Shown here piece by piece: positions 7,322 to 8,203 of a stretch of 8,203 nucleotides of DNA. Numbering within the stretch: position 1 is the first letter of the stretch; each line of letters opens with the position of its first letter. The DNA is from Dehalococcoidia bacterium. Its GTDB lineage: Bacteria > Chloroflexota > Dehalococcoidia > Lucifugimonadales > JAGWBF01. The stretch covers positions 1 through 8,203 of the forward strand of contig JAGWBG010000105.1 of NCBI GenBank assembly GCA_021296015.1. Direction: 5' to 3'. The notes beneath the pieces are model-generated. The model was not told the origin of the DNA, did no database searches, and saw only the letters and a list, made by a program, of their open reading frames with translations. Made by a program: the position numbers and the translations under genes.

Positions 7322-8203
7322 TCAGTGCGGCTCCGTGCCGTGCGCGTTGCGGTACACTTGCTTGATATAGTCTATGTCCAACGATGGGATAGCCGCGGCG
7401 CTCCCCTTACGGATGCGGAGCATGAGCTGGTCCCCAGCCTCCCAGGGTTGAGACGCGACGGTCCAGGTCAGCGTGCCACCGGAGACCGTGGCCACGCCGC
7501 CGTCGAGGGAGAGGGCCACCGTCCCGTCCAGGGCGATGAAGTCGAGGACGTGACCCGTGAGGGCCACCGCGGTACTAAGTTCCAGCATCACCGAGCCGTC
7601 CTGCCACTTCATGCCGACGGTAAACGCTGTGTGCGTCAGTGCCCCGTTGGTCCCGTCTGCCCCCACCGCCGCACCAATAGCTACGGGGTCAAAGAAGGCC
7701 TCGTAGACCGTGCCTATGGGAGCTGTTACCGATACCTGATATTTTTTCGGCGGGAACACCGACAAATAATCGCATGGGATGTGGAAATAAAGCTGCCAGT
7801 GTCTATCAACTCTGTAGGTCCCGGCCGGAAGGGGACGGGCAGTCTCGACAACCCATCCATATCCAGTATCCGGCCTGTCATCATCATCGTCAGGCCGAGC
7901 CACGAAGAGGTCTTTGTCAGGCCCATCAAGCCAGAAATTGTCATAGGCAGGGCTGGCAATGTAGCCAATTTTGGGGTCCATAGGATAGCCATCAATGAAG
8001 GTTCCTGAGCTTGCACTGGAGGCTATCTCTATTCCTTCAACAGGAAATTCGTATGACCCTGGGTAAAATGCTATTACGTCACGGTACTCTCTCTCATCGT
8101 CCAGGGCATCTATATTACACTGCCTATAGCTTTGCGACCCGTCCCCACCCTCCAGCCATGCGATTTTGGCCTTCAGTTCTGCCAGGGTGAAGGTCTCGCT
8201 GGT
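7322..8203 (-). CDS. Paralogous probable surface protein, N-terminus beyond the right edge
   Basis: The frame is open from base 8203 to TGA at 7322-7324, giving 293 visible residues. A start at the ATG at 7979-7981 would be wrong, because the frame upstream to the edge still matches the paralogue: TFTLAELKAKIA here against TITLADMKAKIA there. Further shared parts are RPLPAGTYR, EAFFDPVAIG, VGADGTNGAL, TFTVG and the module DGTVALSLDGG ... AGDQLMLRIRKGSAA. The middle contains an acidic run (RPDDDDDRPD). The C-terminus is a short unique tail (IDYIKQVYRNAHGTEPH) instead of a cadherin domain. No known enzymatic motif is visible. It is likely the upstream gene of a two-gene operon with the frameshifted paralogue 17 bp downstream. 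Export is inferred only from the paralogue's membrane anchor. Confidence 0.8.
   Translation of the reverse strand, partial: TSETFTLAELKAKIAWLEGGDGSQSYRQCNIDALDDEREYRDVIAFYPGSYEFPVEGIEIASSASSGTFIDGYPMDPKIGYIASPAYDNFWLDGPDKDLFVARPDDDDDRPDTGYGWVVETARPLPAGTYRVDRHWQLYFHIPCDYLSVFPPKKYQVSVTAPIGTVYEAFFDPVAIGAAVGADGTNGALTHTAFTVGMKWQDGSVMLELSTAVALTGHVLDFIALDGTVALSLDGGVATVSGGTLTWTVASQPWEAGDQLMLRIRKGSAAAIPSLDIDYIKQVYRNAHGTEPH
7395..7719 (-). repeat. Copy 2 of the direct repeat shared by the tandem paralogues
   Basis: This is the partner of 5760-6088. It contains the 20 bp (7580-7599) that are absent from copy 1 and keeps its reading frame intact. The 24-bp stretch of copy 1 at 5957-5980 is absent here, an in-frame difference of eight codons. 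Confidence 0.9.

Noticed and set aside
7325..8008. Plus-strand open frame (227 codons) opposite the right-edge gene
   Set aside because: The minus frame shows clear homology to the neighbouring paralogue, so this is a shadow.
5426..8203. Direct repeats as a CRISPR array or insertion sequence
   Set aside because: There are only two long diverged copies in coding frame, with no spacers, terminal inverted repeats or transposase.

Overview
The window looks like an ordinary chromosomal stretch of a moderately GC-rich bacterium. The best guess is an uncultured member of the Chloroflexota (Dehalococcoidia/SAR202-like). That guess rests on the mix of a luciferase-like flavin oxidoreductase, peptide-type ABC ATPases, and large membrane-anchored proteins with a cadherin repeat and a repeated 'TxTTFTVG / DGTVALSLDGG / AGDQLMLRIRKG' module. 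It is inference from remembered family distribution; no marker gene was compared.

Layout, left to right. Positions 1-801 (+) hold the C-terminal three quarters of a luciferase-like monooxygenase. It converges on lepA (806-2638, -), with only 4 bp between the two stop codons. A 252-bp spacer upstream of lepA carries a 12-bp perfect palindrome, a candidate hairpin and a possible dispersed-repeat remnant. Next come two adjacent peptide/nickel-type ABC ATPase genes, an OppF/DppF type (2891-3934, -) and an OppD/DppD type (3952-4932, -), each with a good ribosome binding site. Their permeases and binding protein are not in the window. Just upstream are tRNA-Leu(UAG) (4997-5081, -) and tRNA-Lys(CUU) (5107-5182, -), both with encoded CCA. 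Two sigma70-like promoters in the 5183-5425 spacer point at them.

The right third (5426-8203, -) carries two tandem, related genes for probable surface or secreted proteins. The upstream gene (7322-8203) runs off the right edge. The downstream gene (5426-7304) begins with a membrane anchor and ends in a cadherin-like domain. It is split by a frameshift that corresponds exactly to 20 bp present in its paralogue but missing here. The two genes share a 185-bp ungapped segment that is about 93% identical at the DNA level (13 mismatches counted by hand), while the rest of the two proteins is much more diverged. This suggests recent module duplication or gene conversion.

Everything except the first gene is on the minus strand. 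The tRNAs, ATPases and lepA could partly be read through from the promoters at 5232-5358, although lepA probably has its own signals. I found no CRISPR array, insertion sequence, integrase or clearly new multi-gene system. The least explained part is the tandem paralogue pair.
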